NCBI GenBank assembly: GCA_017395045.1
Contig: JAFPWG010000013.1
Coordinates: 1-64,000 of the forward strand
Origin: Bacteroidales bacterium
GTDB taxonomy: Bacteria > Bacteroidota > Bacteroidia > Bacteroidales > UBA932
Direction of reading: 5' to 3'
DNA length: 64,000 bases
Below, piece by piece: positions 53,821-61,608 of this stretch (position 1 is its first letter; each line of letters begins with the position of its first letter). The notes beneath the pieces were generated by a model that was given only the letters and a program-made list of their open reading frames with translations, was not told where the DNA came from and made no database searches. Position numbers and translations under genes: made by a program.

Positions 53821-55446
53821 ATGAGAAAGAATACTATTATTATTGCGGCATTGAGTATTCTGGCTTTTATTTCCTGCCAGAAAGAATCGAAAGAAATCAC
53901 GCCGGAAGTTACTCCTTCTGTCGGACCGACCTCTTTTATCGTTTCCCTACCGGAAACCAAGACGACGTTGGAGGGTCGTTCCGTATTATGGGCGGACAAT
54001 GATGAAATCCGGGTTTTTGGTTACACAGAAGGGGAAAGTGTTGTCTCTGCCGTTTTCCAGTTTACAGGGGTAAATGAAGACAATCAGGCAGTATTTGGGA
54101 TTAAAGAAGGAGAGAGCCTTGGGGCTTTTTCCAACTATTATGCGGCTTATCCTGCCATGGAAGGGATTACCGTTTCGGTGAATAAAGAAGTTGCAACCAT
54201 GGCATTTCCCCGTATGAATTCCTTCCCTTATAACGTGAGGAACCAGCGGCCTGCCGGGGGACAATTCGATCCGAAACTGGCGATTATGACCGCAACGTTT
54301 GACGGAGAACGCCTTGTTTTCCGTCATGGGGTAGGATATGTGAAAATAACTGTTCCGTACGATGATGTTACGAGTATCGATGTCAATTTCACAAACAATT
54401 GCGTGGGAGATACGCCTACGTATAACCTGGAAACAGGTGCGTTGTCTTCGCTGGGAAATTCTGCGAAGAATATTACGGGATCTACAGGATCTACTCCTTT
54501 TGTCAAGGGACAGACATACTATCTTGCCGCGATTCCCCGTTCGGGCTATTCGATCGGTACGACGACCGTTTCCTATACCATTGAAGGAGAAAGCGATCCC
54601 ATAGCTGTCTCAACGACTCACTTTAGTGGAAAGAACGTTGAGGTCGGCAAAATCTTCGATTTGGGATCACCTGCGAAACCGACTTCTCCCAAAATCACCT
54701 ATACAATTCCTTCCAAGCTGGACTTTGATGCCGAATCCGGCTCTTTTGCATTTAATGTACAGAATCCAGTCGAGGGAGTAAGCCTACAGGCTCAACTTAC
54801 TGAGGGTGACTGGATTGATGCAAATTCCATTTCCGTCGATGCGGCGGAGGGGACAGTCTCCTTCACCTGCTCGAAGAATGATGCGGCTGATGCCCAGGAA
54901 AGGACGGCAAAGATTACCCTTTCTTATACTGGCGCTGAAGATGTGGTTGTAACGATTACGCAGGGAATTGCAGGAAGTGTTGCAGAAGAACATGACTGGT
55001 ACTTCACTAATTACACTGATACTCAAATGACCGAGATTACCGGTTTGGCCGCGGATGTGAAAGCAACGGCAGGAAAAACGTGGGATTTTGGTGATGGCCT
55101 TACAATGGTGACCAATAGCTCTTCAAAATGGAATAAACAGACAATTGAAGGAGTTGAGTACAAGTGGGTCGCTACAGGTGGCAAATATGGAAGTGGACAG
55201 AAGTATTTTAGTTTTACTACAAACTCTGTGGGTACTTTAACCATTCTCTATGCTTCTGGCGGAAGTGCTTCTCGTGCTCTAGCTATAAGTGCCGGGGGGA
55301 AGGAAACAGTGGATAACGCAAATGTCTCTACCAGCACATCGGATTTGAAGACTGTGACTTTTACTTCTGTTTCAGCTGGAACTGTTTTGCTTTACTCGAA
55401 GGATGATAATGTGAGGATTTACAGGATTAGTTTTCAGGAAAAGTAA
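53821..55446 (+). CDS. Fimbrillin-like lipoprotein with BACON domain
   Basis: 541 residues from ATG 53821. Lipobox ILAFISC. Residues ~25-280 are fimbrillin-like (VSLPETKTTLEGRSVLWADNDEIRVFG; VGYVKITVPYDDV; GKNVEVGKIFDLG). Residues ~290-385 look like a BACON domain (ITYTIPSKLDFDAESGSFAFNVQN...RTAKITLSYTGAEDVVVTITQG), often linked to carbohydrate or mucin binding. The C-terminal ~145 residues (DWYFTNYTDTQM...KTWDFGDG...VRIYRISF) resemble the WDFS module of the neighbouring proteins. Codon use is more AT-rich than that of flanking genes, suggesting recent acquisition. No enzymatic motif seen. Confidence 0.72.
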   Translation: MRKNTIIIAALSILAFISCQKESKEITPEVTPSVGPTSFIVSLPETKTTLEGRSVLWADNDEIRVFGYTEGESVVSAVFQFTGVNEDNQAVFGIKEGESLGAFSNYYAAYPAMEGITVSVNKEVATMAFPRMNSFPYNVRNQRPAGGQFDPKLAIMTATFDGERLVFRHGVGYVKITVPYDDVTSIDVNFTNNCVGDTPTYNLETGALSSLGNSAKNITGSTGSTPFVKGQTYYLAAIPRSGYSIGTTTVSYTIEGESDPIAVSTTHFSGKNVEVGKIFDLGSPAKPTSPKITYTIPSKLDFDAESGSFAFNVQNPVEGVSLQAQLTEGDWIDANSISVDAAEGTVSFTCSKNDAADAQERTAKITLSYTGAEDVVVTITQGIAGSVAEEHDWYFTNYTDTQMTEITGLAADVKATAGKTWDFGDGLTMVTNSSSKWNKQTIEGVEYKWVATGGKYGSGQKYFSFTTNSVGTLTILYASGGSASRALAISAGGKETVDNANVSTSTSDLKTVTFTSVSAGTVLLYSKDDNVRIYRISFQEK

Positions 55447-55479
55447 GTAAGAAGATAGCCGGTTGTAATTCATGAACAA

Positions 55480-55638
55480 ATGATAACTAAACTAATGATA
55501 GCACTGATGCCATACACTGCCCCTGTATGCAGGGTCGCGGATGTAGTATTTGATCGTAATTTCCTCGCCAGCAGCGACTTCGGCGGGAATGGATATCCGG
55601 GTGACGATCTGGAGCCCGGGGACGAGTATGAATTCTAA
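55480..55638 (+). CDS. 52-residue micropeptide preceding fimbrillin-PL1 gene
   Basis: Short open frame from ATG 55480 (ATG 55495 and 55507 are alternatives). It has MPYTAPVCRVADVVF, NFLASSDFGGNG and the acidic tail DDLEPGDEYEF. The layout matches the peptide at 53626 closely and that at 9033 in outline. It ends 14 bp before the next lipoprotein start. Too short for standard gene callers; translation is inferred from the shared pattern and placement. Confidence 0.55.
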   Translation: MITKLMIALMPYTAPVCRVADVVFDRNFLASSDFGGNGYPGDDLEPGDEYEF

Positions 55639-55652
55639 TGGAGGACTGAAGT

Positions 55653-58600
55653 ATGAAGAAGCTTTTTATTCCGGTTCTCCTGGCTCTCGCGGCGGTTTCC
55701 TGCCAGCGGGAAGCGGATTTCGTGAAAGGCGATGTCGCCATCACCGTGACGGCGGGCATCCCCGAAACCCGCACTTTCATTGAAAACGACGGTACGGCCT
55801 GGATCCCTTCGTGGAACAAGGACGACGTGCTGGCCGTGATGGTCGATGAGGCGTATGGCAACCCCAATGGGCTCAAGAACACCTCCGAGGATGGCCGTAC
55901 GGCAACGTTCTCCGGTGCTTTGGAGAATGTCCAGGACGGCGAGCACATCCTCACGGCCTGGTATCCCAAGGAGTTGAAGGCGGGTCGCGCCGAAAGCGTG
56001 ATGAAATACCTGCTCGCTGAGGAGCAGACACTTCCGTCCCTGACCTCCTTCGACCCTACGATGGACCTCCTCGTGGGCATGCCCGCGACCTTCACGGTCG
56101 CTGACGGCAAGGCGAATGTGGACAACATGCGCTTCCGCCGCGTGTTCACCGTGGTGAAGGTATCCCTTAAGGACGAGTCCACCCTGCTCGCCGGCAAAAA
56201 GGTTTCCCGCGTTGCGCTCACTGCTGCGGCGACCCTTACCGGCAAGGCGAATGTGGAGATCACTACGGGCGACATCACCAAGTGGGAGGATCCTTCCCCG
56301 ACGGTCGCCGGCAACTATGAGGGGACAGACTTCACGATGGACGGGATCCATGCGGCCTTCCTTCTCGTGAATCCTGCCACTCTCGCGGCCGGTTCCGTCC
56401 TGACCGTGGATGTAACTACGGATGATGACAACCTCCTGATATCCAAGAGCGTAACCCTCCCGAGCGAGGTCGTTTTCGCCGAAAACAAGGTGACTTCCCT
56501 GAACTTCACCCTGACCGACGACAACGTGCAGGACAAGTCCAGTGTGACCTCCCTGACGTGGGACTTCTCCACGGCGGAATGGCAGGAAGCGCTTGCCGAA
56601 CAGGCTCCCGGCGCCTGCCTGGATGACAATGGCAATACCAACGTGGCCGAATGGTCCGTTTCCCTGAACGGACTGACCTATACCTCCGGTTCCAAGAACG
56701 GAAAGTGGGCCAAGGCGGGTTACATTCAGCCGAACGGCGCCGGCAGCGCGTCTGAACGCGTTTTCGCCTTTACCGCTCCGGCCGACGGTGTCCTGAAAGC
56801 CATGGTTTCCAATACCGGAGACTCCGAGGCGACCAGCCGTCTTGTCACCGTAAATACGGGCGGCAGCGAGACTTCCCAGGTGGGCGGCGTCCCTTCCAAG
56901 ACCCCGACGATGCTTTCCTTCGAGGTGAAGGCGGGTGCCGTGAAGGTGTATCCCACCGGCGGCGGCCTTCGGTTCTACAAGTTCTTCTATACGTCGGGCA
57001 ACTCCGGCGAGGACCCCGACGATCCCGACCAGCCCGTGGAGCCCGGTACCATCGCCGAACTTGACTGCCCGAACCCGCCGACTGAAGGGACGGTGGCTTT
57101 GGACAAGCTCTACGGCTATGCCGCCGGCGTTACCGGCGGCGACGCGGCGACATCGGCCAACATCCTCCATTTCAACAACGGCAAGGCGCTGCAGACCTGG
57201 CTCCTGGCCCGTACCAAGAGCGAGAAAGCCGGCGATCACAGCCCTGTAACCATCTGGCTCAGCGGTACTTTCGGCCCTGAAGACGGCCGCGATTTCTCCG
57301 AGGCCCATCCCTGGTTCGATGTCAAGGACGTCTCCAACCTGAGTTTCTACGGTACCGATGATTTCGTGATGGACCGGATTGGTATCTTCTGCGTGAGGGC
57401 CAGCAACATCATCATCCGGAATATCAACTTCCAGCAGCCCAAGGCCAATAACGGCGCCGATGCCGTGTCCATGCAGGAATGCGATGGCGTCTGGGTGGAT
57501 CACTGCACCTTCACCTCCCTCAACCAGACCAAGGACTATGAGGACGGCTCCACTGACATCACCCACGGCTCCAAGAACGTGACCGTCAGCTGGAACCGGT
57601 ATGTCCTTACCCAGAAGAGCTGCCTTGTCGGCCACTCCAACAACCAGACCTCCGATACCGAGATCACGGCCACCTTCCACCATAACTGGTTCGAAGGGTC
57701 GAGTTCCCGCCATCCGCGGGTCCGTTTCGGAAAGGCCCATGTGTACAACAACCTGTTTGACGGGAATACCACCTACGGCGTGGGTTCCGCCTATGGTGCG
57801 ATGGTGCTGGTGGAATACAACTATTTCGACGCGGTCCAGCTCCCGACCGACATCTGCACCTATCCCGCCAAGGAAAGCAACGAGTCCAACCTCCAGGGAT
57901 CCGTGGCCGGTTATCTGTATGCGACGCAGGATGTCTTCGTGAACCGTCCGGCCAAGGCGAAGGACCCGTATCCGCTGACGAATGTCAAGTACAAGTCCTA
58001 CGGCGGAGAGACCATCACGCCGCTCACCTATGCCGATTTCAAGCCGGCGTACAGCTATGTCGTCACCCCGGCCGAAGATGTGCCCGAGGTGGTCCGGGGC
58101 GGTGCCGGTTACGGCAAGCTCGGCTGGACGGAAGCCCCCGTCGCCGTGAACAACGGCGGCATTACGGACTTCAACGGTTCGGACGACGATCCCGTGGATC
58201 CGGATCCGGACGATCCCGAGGAACCGGATGATCCCTCCGGTGCCCATACGTATGTCATCTATATGAACGATTCCGCCTCGGTGGTTTCCACGGTGGACGG
58301 GAAGTCCGGTAGCACGTATTTCACATATTCCACTTCGGCCGCGGATTTCCGCAATCCCGCCTCGGACAAATACAACGGACCGTTCACCATTGACGGAACC
58401 ACCTATCAGCGCGGTTTCAAGATGGACAGCAGCGGTTATATCACCTTTACCACTTCCGGCACGCTGAACTCGACCATCCAGTTCTATTTCGCCCGCAGGA
58501 AGGAAGCGGATACGGCGGCTCAGATGCAGCTGATTCCCGCCGGCGGTACAGCGACGGTTTTCGACACGCCTTTCGATGCTTATGCCGACTCCGGAGTGAT

Positions 58601-58688
58601 TGCATTGGAGAAGGGAGTGGAATACACCATCAAGCAAAAGAATAAGGAACAGGCGGTTATCCTGGTCGTCGTTACAGAAAGCGAATAA
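55653..58688 (+). CDS. Multidomain PL1 pectate lyase lipoprotein with fimbrillin-like N-domain
   Basis: 1,011 residues. Lipobox ALAAVSC. Residues ~25-300 look fimbrillin-like (VTAGIPETRTFIENDGTAWIPSWNKDDVLAVM, FRRVFTVVKVSL). Residues ~305-450 are a WDFS module (LTWDFSTAEWQEAL...GGLRFYKFFY). After a Pro/Asp linker, residues ~470-850 are a PL1 lyase: IIIRNINFQQPK, DGVWVDHCTF, KNVTVSWNRYVLTQKSCLVGHSN, TFHHNWFEGSSSRHPRVRFG with the catalytic Arg, VYNNLFDG. A Pro/Asp-rich linker (DDDPVDPDPDDPEEPDDP) leads to a C-terminal beta domain. Cleaves polygalacturonate; the fimbrillin part may anchor or display it. A micropeptide gene precedes it. Confidence 0.87.
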   Translation: MKKLFIPVLLALAAVSCQREADFVKGDVAITVTAGIPETRTFIENDGTAWIPSWNKDDVLAVMVDEAYGNPNGLKNTSEDGRTATFSGALENVQDGEHILTAWYPKELKAGRAESVMKYLLAEEQTLPSLTSFDPTMDLLVGMPATFTVADGKANVDNMRFRRVFTVVKVSLKDESTLLAGKKVSRVALTAAATLTGKANVEITTGDITKWEDPSPTVAGNYEGTDFTMDGIHAAFLLVNPATLAAGSVLTVDVTTDDDNLLISKSVTLPSEVVFAENKVTSLNFTLTDDNVQDKSSVTSLTWDFSTAEWQEALAEQAPGACLDDNGNTNVAEWSVSLNGLTYTSGSKNGKWAKAGYIQPNGAGSASERVFAFTAPADGVLKAMVSNTGDSEATSRLVTVNTGGSETSQVGGVPSKTPTMLSFEVKAGAVKVYPTGGGLRFYKFFYTSGNSGEDPDDPDQPVEPGTIAELDCPNPPTEGTVALDKLYGYAAGVTGGDAATSANILHFNNGKALQTWLLARTKSEKAGDHSPVTIWLSGTFGPEDGRDFSEAHPWFDVKDVSNLSFYGTDDFVMDRIGIFCVRASNIIIRNINFQQPKANNGADAVSMQECDGVWVDHCTFTSLNQTKDYEDGSTDITHGSKNVTVSWNRYVLTQKSCLVGHSNNQTSDTEITATFHHNWFEGSSSRHPRVRFGKAHVYNNLFDGNTTYGVGSAYGAMVLVEYNYFDAVQLPTDICTYPAKESNESNLQGSVAGYLYATQDVFVNRPAKAKDPYPLTNVKYKSYGGETITPLTYADFKPAYSYVVTPAEDVPEVVRGGAGYGKLGWTEAPVAVNNGGITDFNGSDDDPVDPDPDDPEEPDDPSGAHTYVIYMNDSASVVSTVDGKSGSTYFTYSTSAADFRNPASDKYNGPFTIDGTTYQRGFKMDSSGYITFTTSGTLNSTIQFYFARRKEADTAAQMQLIPAGGTATVFDTPFDAYADSGVIALEKGVEYTIKQKNKEQAVILVVVTESE

Positions 58689-58706
58689 ATTATTAATCAA
58701 TACAAT

Positions 58707-60149
58707 ATGGAAAGACTGAACAGAACTTCCGCCCCGCAGGCGAAGCAGTACACCGAGAAGGTCATCCAGTTCGGCGAGGGAAACTTCCTTCGTGCATTCA
58801 TCGAATGGATCATCTGGAAGACCAACCAGAAAACCGATTTCAACGCCTCCGTGGTGGTGGTCCAGCCCATCGAGAAGGGGATGGTCAGCTGGCTCAACGA
58901 GCAGGATGGCCTCTATCACCTGAACCTCCAGGGCCTGCAGGAAGGCCAGCCCGTGGACAGCGTGGACCTCATCGACGTCATCAGCCGGGGCATCAACCCC
59001 TATGAGGACTTCCAGGCCTACCTGAAGCTCGCAGAGCAGCCGGAGATGCGTTTTGTCATCTCCAATACGACCGAGGCGGGCATCGCCTTCGATCCGGCCT
59101 GCAAACTGGATGACGCTCCGGCATCGTCCTATCCCGGCAAGCTTACGCAGCTGCTGTACCATCGTTATCAGCACTTTAGCGGTGCGATGGACAAGGGCTT
59201 CATCATCTTCCCGTGCGAACTGATTTTCGAGAACGGCAAGCACCTGAAGGAGTGCATCCGCCAGTACATCGACCTGTGGAACCTCGGCGAAGGTTTCCGC
59301 AACTGGTTCGAGAAGGCTTGCGGTGTGTATTCCACCCTCGTGGACCGCATCGTTCCGGGTTATCCGCGCGACACCGCCGCGCAGCTGTGCGAGCGCGCCG
59401 GCTACGACGACCATCTGCTGGACAAGGCCGAGATCTTCCACCTGTGGGTGATCGAGGCTCCGAAGGAGGTCGCCGAGGAGTTCCCGGCCGACAAGGCCGG
59501 CCTGCACGTGCTGTTCGTGCCCTCCGAAGCCCCGTACCACGAGCGGAAGGTGACGCTCCTGAACGGTCCGCATACCGTACTGTCGCCGGTCGGCTACCTC
59601 AGCGGTCTGGATACCGTGAAGGAGTGCTGCGAGGATCCCGAGGTGGGCCCGTTCGTGAAGAAGGTGATGTTCGATGAACTTCTTCCGACCTGCAACCTGC
59701 CGAAGGAAGAACTGGAGAAGTTCGGCTGCGACGTGATGGAGCGTTTCCGCAACCCGTTCGTGAAGCATTTCGTTACCAGCATCATGCTGAACTCCTTCCC
59801 GAAGTTCAAGACCCGTGACCTGCCCGGTCTCAAGACCTACCTGGAGCGCAAGGGCGAACTGCCGAAGGGCATCGTCCTGGGTCTCGCCGCCATCTGCACG
59901 TATTACAAGGGCGGAAAGCGCGGCGACGTGGATATCGTCCCGAACGACGACCCGAAGATCATGCAGCTGCTGAAGGACCTCTGGGCGACCGGCGATGTGC
60001 GCAAGGTGGCCGAGGGCGTCCTGGCCGACGACTTCATCTGGGGCGAGGACCTCAATGCCATCCCGGGTCTCACCGATCTCCTGTGCGCTGACCTGGCCCT
60101 GATCCAGGCCGAGGGGATGCGTGCTGCCGTGAAAAACGTAATCGCTTAA
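58707..60149 (+). CDS. uxaB: Tagaturonate reductase (altronate oxidoreductase)
   Basis: 480 residues. NAD-dependent reduction of D-tagaturonate to D-altronate, between UxaC and UxaA. Mannitol-dehydrogenase family: VIQFGEGNFLRAFIEWIIWKTN near the N-terminus with the Rossmann motif, FVISNTTEAGIAFDP, FIIFPCELIFENGKHLKECI, RIVPGYPRDTAAQL and KVMFDELLPTCNL with the catalytic Lys-Asn region. ATG 58707 is 18 bp after the PL1 stop. Followed 4 bp later by the transporter gene. Confidence 0.95.
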   Translation: MERLNRTSAPQAKQYTEKVIQFGEGNFLRAFIEWIIWKTNQKTDFNASVVVVQPIEKGMVSWLNEQDGLYHLNLQGLQEGQPVDSVDLIDVISRGINPYEDFQAYLKLAEQPEMRFVISNTTEAGIAFDPACKLDDAPASSYPGKLTQLLYHRYQHFSGAMDKGFIIFPCELIFENGKHLKECIRQYIDLWNLGEGFRNWFEKACGVYSTLVDRIVPGYPRDTAAQLCERAGYDDHLLDKAEIFHLWVIEAPKEVAEEFPADKAGLHVLFVPSEAPYHERKVTLLNGPHTVLSPVGYLSGLDTVKECCEDPEVGPFVKKVMFDELLPTCNLPKEELEKFGCDVMERFRNPFVKHFVTSIMLNSFPKFKTRDLPGLKTYLERKGELPKGIVLGLAAICTYYKGGKRGDVDIVPNDDPKIMQLLKDLWATGDVRKVAEGVLADDFIWGEDLNAIPGLTDLLCADLALIQAEGMRAAVKNVIA

Positions 60150-60153
60150 TACT

Positions 60154-61608
60154 ATGGGTGAAACACAAAAGAAACTGATGACCAACTGGCGCTGGTGGCT
60201 GTGCTCGCTGCTCTTCGTGGCGACGACCGTCAACTACCTGGACCGCCAGGTCCTGTCCCTCACGTACGAGGAGTTCATCAAGCCGGAATTCCATTGGACC
60301 GATGCCAACTACGGTACCATCACCTCGTTCTTCTCCATCTTCTACGCCATCGCCTGCCTGTTCGCGGGCAAGTTCGTGGACTGGATGGGCACGAAGAAGG
60401 GCTACCTGATCGCCATCGGCGTGTGGTCCGGCGGCGCTGTCCTGCACGCGGCCTGCGGCTGGGCCACCGCCCACCTGACCGGAATGGATTCCGTGGCGGC
60501 CATGCGCGCCGTGGAAGTCGGGTCCAATGCGGCCCTGGCGATATCCACGACATCCGTTTACCTGTTCCTCCTGTGCCGGGGCATCCTGGCGCTTGGTGAG
60601 GCCGGCAACTTCCCGGCGGCCATCAAGGTGACCGCCGAGTACTTCCCGAAGAAGGACCGCGCCTTCGCGACCTCCATCTTCAACGCAGGCGCCTCCGTGG
60701 GTGCGCTGGCCGCACCGCTGTGCATCCCGCCGCTCGCCAAGGCGTTCGGCTGGGAATGGGCTTTCATCATCATCGGCGGCCTGGGCTTCATCTGGATGTT
60801 CTTCTGGGCCTTCATGTATGACAAGCCCGAGGAGTCCAAGCACGTAAACGAGGCGGAACTGGAGTACATCCACCAGGACGATGCAGCCGAGGCGGCTGAA
60901 AAGGCCGCCCTCGCCGAGCAGAAGTCCATTCCGATGATGCAGTGCTTCAAGTACAAGCAGACCTGGGCCTTCATCACCGGCAAGTTCTTCACTGACGGTG
61001 TGTGGTGGTTCTTCCTGTTCTGGGCCCCGTCCTATTTCAGCAACCAGTTCCATGCTCCGGCCACTTCCGGCCTGGGCCAGGGCCTGATTTTCACGCTGTA
61101 CGCCATTGTGACGGTGATTTCCATCTTCGGCGGCTACTTGCCGAAGCTGTTTGTGGAGAAGAAGGGCATGCACCCGTACAGCGGGCGTATGCTGGCGATG
61201 CTCATCTTCGCGTTCTTCCCGATTGCGGCCCTGTTTGCCCAGCCTCTGGGCATCCGGTTCGACAACCCGTGGTGGCCGGCCATCCTCATCGGCCTGGCCG
61301 GTGCGGGCCATCAGGCCTGGAGCGCGAACCTGTTCTCCACCATCGGCGACATGTTCCCGAAGAGCACCATCGCCACCATCACCGGCATCGGTGCCATGGC
61401 GGGCGGTATCGGCTCCATGATCATCCAGAAGGTGGCGGGCAACCTGTTCACCTATGCCGAGAACGCCGGCTCCGCCTTCCGCTTCCTGGGCTTCGAGGGC
61501 AAACCCGCGGGCTACTTCATCATGTTCTGCTTCTGCGGTCTCGCTTACCTGATCGCCTGGAGCATCATGAAGTCCCTGGTACCCAAGTACAAACCTGTGG
61601 AGGTATGA
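60154..61608 (+). CDS. MFS hexuronate transporter, ExuT-like
   Basis: 484 residues, twelve predicted membrane helices, inner membrane. Belongs to the anion:cation symporter branch that includes ExuT: WRWWLCSLLFVATTVNYLDRQVLSLTYEEF at the start, GTKKGYLIAIGVWS, GILALGEAGNFPAAIKVTAEYFPKKDRAFATSIFNAGASVGALAAP and late FPKSTIATITGIGAMAGGIGSM. Next to uxaB it most likely imports galacturonate with protons. The periplasmic exo-enzymes GH28 and GH105 would supply the substrate. The stop overlaps the next ATG by ATGA. Confidence 0.9.
   Translation: MGETQKKLMTNWRWWLCSLLFVATTVNYLDRQVLSLTYEEFIKPEFHWTDANYGTITSFFSIFYAIACLFAGKFVDWMGTKKGYLIAIGVWSGGAVLHAACGWATAHLTGMDSVAAMRAVEVGSNAALAISTTSVYLFLLCRGILALGEAGNFPAAIKVTAEYFPKKDRAFATSIFNAGASVGALAAPLCIPPLAKAFGWEWAFIIIGGLGFIWMFFWAFMYDKPEESKHVNEAELEYIHQDDAAEAAEKAALAEQKSIPMMQCFKYKQTWAFITGKFFTDGVWWFFLFWAPSYFSNQFHAPATSGLGQGLIFTLYAIVTVISIFGGYLPKLFVEKKGMHPYSGRMLAMLIFAFFPIAALFAQPLGIRFDNPWWPAILIGLAGAGHQAWSANLFSTIGDMFPKSTIATITGIGAMAGGIGSMIIQKVAGNLFTYAENAGSAFRFLGFEGKPAGYFIMFCFCGLAYLIAWSIMKSLVPKYKPVEV

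Noticed and set aside
55635-60233. 1,532-codon minus-strand open frame
   Set aside because: Antisense to PL1 and uxaB for the same reason; no promoter or family support.
61002-61604. Upstream extension of the CE8 lipoprotein frame into the transporter gene
   Set aside because: The region encodes the MFS transporter in another frame; the lipoprotein signal starts at 61605 or 61623.
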